Position numbers and translations under genes: made by a program
Part shown: piece by piece, positions 5,173 through 6,606 of the stretch
How the letters are laid out: every line of letters begins with the position of its first letter
Position numbering within the stretch: position 1 is the stretch's first letter
Notes under the pieces: model-generated
Told to the model about the DNA's origin: nothing
The model's input: only the letters and a program-made list of their open reading frames with translations
Database searches by the model: none
Assembly (NCBI GenBank): GCA_025462785.1
Contig: JAOAPG010000250.1
Coordinates: 1 to 6,606, forward strand
DNA: 6,606 nt
Direction of reading: 5' to 3'
DNA from: Acidobacteriaceae bacterium
Lineage (GTDB): Bacteria > Acidobacteriota > Terriglobia > Terriglobales > Acidobacteriaceae

Positions 5173-5347
5173 ACTTGGTCCGCCCTGAACATAAGATCGG
5201 AAGGGAGAGAAAGAGTTTCGACCTAATTGTTCAAAGCTTATCTCCACCACACGGACGATAGTGTCAGGTCGGTAAAATCCATGCGCCCCGCCGGAAGGAA
5301 GGCCGCTGCCCGCTCAGCGTTCAAGTGCGTGAGTTAAGATTGCATTG

Positions 5348-6532
5348 ATGAAAACGAATTGCTGGCTCAATCTTTTGGTCGTTTCAGGTGTGTCTTGGCC
5401 ATTAATTGTGACTCCTGTGTTGTCCCAGACAAAGATTCTTCCCAAAAGCGCATCTTCCTCTTCCGCACAATCAGAACTACATTCGTATCTTGAAGCGGGA
5501 ACAAAAGCGATGCACGATGGCAATAATTCCTCTGCGGCGGACGCATTTCGCCACGCGTTGGCAGTCGATCCTCGTTCGCTTTCAGCTTTGAACAATCTTG
5601 GAATTGTGCTGTCTCGGCTGGGCAACCCGGCTGATGCGATTCCGCTTTATGAGAAGGCGTTGGCGATTCGTCCTGACGATCCGACAACCAAGCGAAATCT
5701 CGCAATCGCATATTTCAAGGCTCAACGTTACGCCCTGGCGTGGCAGACGCTTCGGCCAATGACGCTCAAGTATCCGAACGATTTCCAAATTCTAGATCTC
5801 GCGGGTCTTTCTCTATTTGCGCTCGATCGCTATTCCGAGGCTGCCGGATATTTAGAGCGCTCGAGCCGGCTGCAGCCATCCGACATTGAGACGCTCGATA
5901 TGCTAGGCAAAGCTTACTTGCGGACCAAAAACTATAAGGCGCTTACGGATGTGTTCGCGCGAATCATGCAAGTGAATCCAGAATCAGCTTCGGCGCATGT
6001 GTTGATGGCGACGGCCTATGAGCAAATGGACGAGAAATCAAACGCGATCAAAGAATATTTGGCTGCGGAGAAATCCGATCCAAATTTTATGGGCGTGCAT
6101 TCAGGGCTAGGTCTTCTGTATTCGAAGCAAGGGAAGACCGACCTTGCGGAGAAGGAATTTCGTGCGGAACTCGCCCGCTATCCGACGGACCCGATTTCGA
6201 ACTGTCTGCTGGGAGAGATTCTGGTGAATGCGTCCCGTGCGGCGGATGCGATGCCCTATTTCCAGACTGCGCTCCAGACGAACCCTCGCTATGTCGCAGC
6301 TCTGCTTGGTTTAGGAAAGGCGGAGCTGGCGACAGACCACGCTGAGGCGGCCGTCGATCCTCTGCGTCAAGCAATTAGGCTCGACCCCAACGAACCGCAG
6401 GCACACTACGTGCTCGGGAGCGCCTTCCGAAAGCTGGGACGGGCGGCAGAAGCGGTTCAGGAACAAAAGATCGCGCTCGATATCCAGGAGAAGCAACGGG
6501 CCGATTACATGGACAAACATAAGAACGATTGA
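5348..6532 (+). CDS. Exported tetratricopeptide-repeat protein
   Basis: The 394-residue protein has a signal peptide (MKTNCWLNLLVVSGVSWPLI, then VTPVLS, probable cleavage before QTK at about 27). A Ser-rich linker follows (to about 43). Ten TPR units of exactly 34 residues run without a gap from 44 to 383. Canonical positions are kept in most units, for example LNNLGIVLSRLGNPADAIPL and ALAIRPDD in unit 2 and AHYVLGSAFRKLGRAAEAVQ in unit 10. A short charged tail (YMDKHKND) ends the protein. TPR arrays form a superhelical surface for binding proteins or peptides; no enzymatic domain is present. The ATG at 5348 was preferred to the TTG three bases earlier. The 5' region (5173-5347) shows no clear promoter. 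The partner may be the gene that seems to start 23 bases downstream. Periplasmic location is likely; the specific role is unknown. Confidence 0.93.
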   Translation: MKTNCWLNLLVVSGVSWPLIVTPVLSQTKILPKSASSSSAQSELHSYLEAGTKAMHDGNNSSAADAFRHALAVDPRSLSALNNLGIVLSRLGNPADAIPLYEKALAIRPDDPTTKRNLAIAYFKAQRYALAWQTLRPMTLKYPNDFQILDLAGLSLFALDRYSEAAGYLERSSRLQPSDIETLDMLGKAYLRTKNYKALTDVFARIMQVNPESASAHVLMATAYEQMDEKSNAIKEYLAAEKSDPNFMGVHSGLGLLYSKQGKTDLAEKEFRAELARYPTDPISNCLLGEILVNASRAADAMPYFQTALQTNPRYVAALLGLGKAELATDHAEAAVDPLRQAIRLDPNEPQAHYVLGSAFRKLGRAAEAVQEQKIALDIQEKQRADYMDKHKND

Positions 6533-6539
6533 AGGACTA

Positions 6540-6545
6540 GGAGGG
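6540..6545 (+). promoter_or_regulatory. Possible ribosome binding site of a gene at the right edge
   Basis: GGAGGG lies directly after the TPR gene stop and 10 bases before a GTG at 6556 (8 bases before a TTG at 6554). It suggests that another gene starts within the last 50 bases. Confidence 0.4.
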
Positions 6546-6555
6546 ATTGCCTCTT

Positions 6556-6606
6556 GTGCGGAGTTCGTGGATTCCATCGGGGAAGCGGTGGGCAGGGACC
6601 AAAAAA
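6556..6606 (+). CDS. Possible 5' end of the next gene, partial
   Basis: From the GTG at 6556 the frame is open to the window edge and encodes 17 residues, MRSSWIPSGKRWAGTKK. The basic character would suit the N-terminal part of an exported protein. The TTG at 6554 opens another frame (MCGVRGFHRGSGG...). The GGAGGG site upstream favours a start here, but the frame cannot be settled. If real, it is probably co-transcribed with the TPR gene. Confidence 0.25.
   Translation, partial: MRSSWIPSGKRWAGTKK

Noticed and set aside
5193..5203. AGATCGGAAG-like string resembling a sequencing adapter start
   Set aside because: Only about ten bases match, the following bases diverge, and the surrounding sequence is continuous genomic DNA, so it is coincidence.
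5281..5337. An 18-codon basic ORF before the TPR gene
   Set aside because: It has no ribosome binding site and low-complexity Arg/Ala content, and ends 10 bases before the TPR start with no coupling.
1..6606. CRISPR array, tRNA or rRNA genes, insertion sequence ends
   Set aside because: No regularly spaced repeats, cloverleaf-like sequences, rRNA-like conserved blocks or transposase motifs were seen on either strand.

Overview
The window is 6.6 kb of moderately GC-rich bacterial chromosome. Its secreted proteins end their signal peptides in Ala-Gln-Gln or Ser-Gln, and it carries a long-tailed di-haem cytochrome c peroxidase and an exported protein made of tetratricopeptide repeats. This style suggests Acidobacteriota or a similar Gram-negative soil lineage. 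That is an inference from protein style only; no marker gene is present.

Left part (1-2406, + strand): the possible tail of an upstream gene, then a secreted protein of a DUF6503/LolA-like type (184-918), then a MauG/CcpA-type di-haem cytochrome c peroxidase (964-2406). The last two are 45 bases apart and probably co-transcribed. Both should act in the periplasm.

Central part (2197-4390, - strand): a tightly coupled operon converging on the peroxidase gene. It starts with a CmoM-like SAM methyltransferase (4390-3569), followed with a 4-base GTGA overlap by a radical SAM/SPASM enzyme with all ten expected cysteines (3572-2502). A third reading frame starts with another 4-base GTGA overlap and a textbook ribosome binding site (2505-2197), but it runs antisense into the 3' end of the peroxidase gene. 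A radical SAM/SPASM protein beside a methyltransferase is the usual make-up of a peptide-maturation (RiPP) locus, so I looked for a precursor.

Regulatory and small-ORF part (4391-5172): a divergent intergenic region with perfect palindromes and a long interrupted hairpin leads to a 28-codon ORF (4786-4872) with an ideal Shine-Dalgarno sequence. Its peptide has a Ser/Glu/Ala-rich first half and an aromatic, Arg- and Cys-containing second half. It is followed by a 43-codon ORF coupled by TGATG and a 60-codon ORF overlapping by 14 bases. The 28-residue peptide is the best candidate substrate for the methyltransferase/radical SAM pair, although it is divergently transcribed. The coupled downstream ORF at 2505 is the second candidate.

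Right part (5348-6606, + strand): an exported protein made of ten consecutive TPR units of exactly 34 residues, then the probable first codons of another gene at the window edge.

The putative peptide-modifying system at about 2197-5003 is the part most worth following up. The enzyme families are clear, but the substrate assignment is inference.
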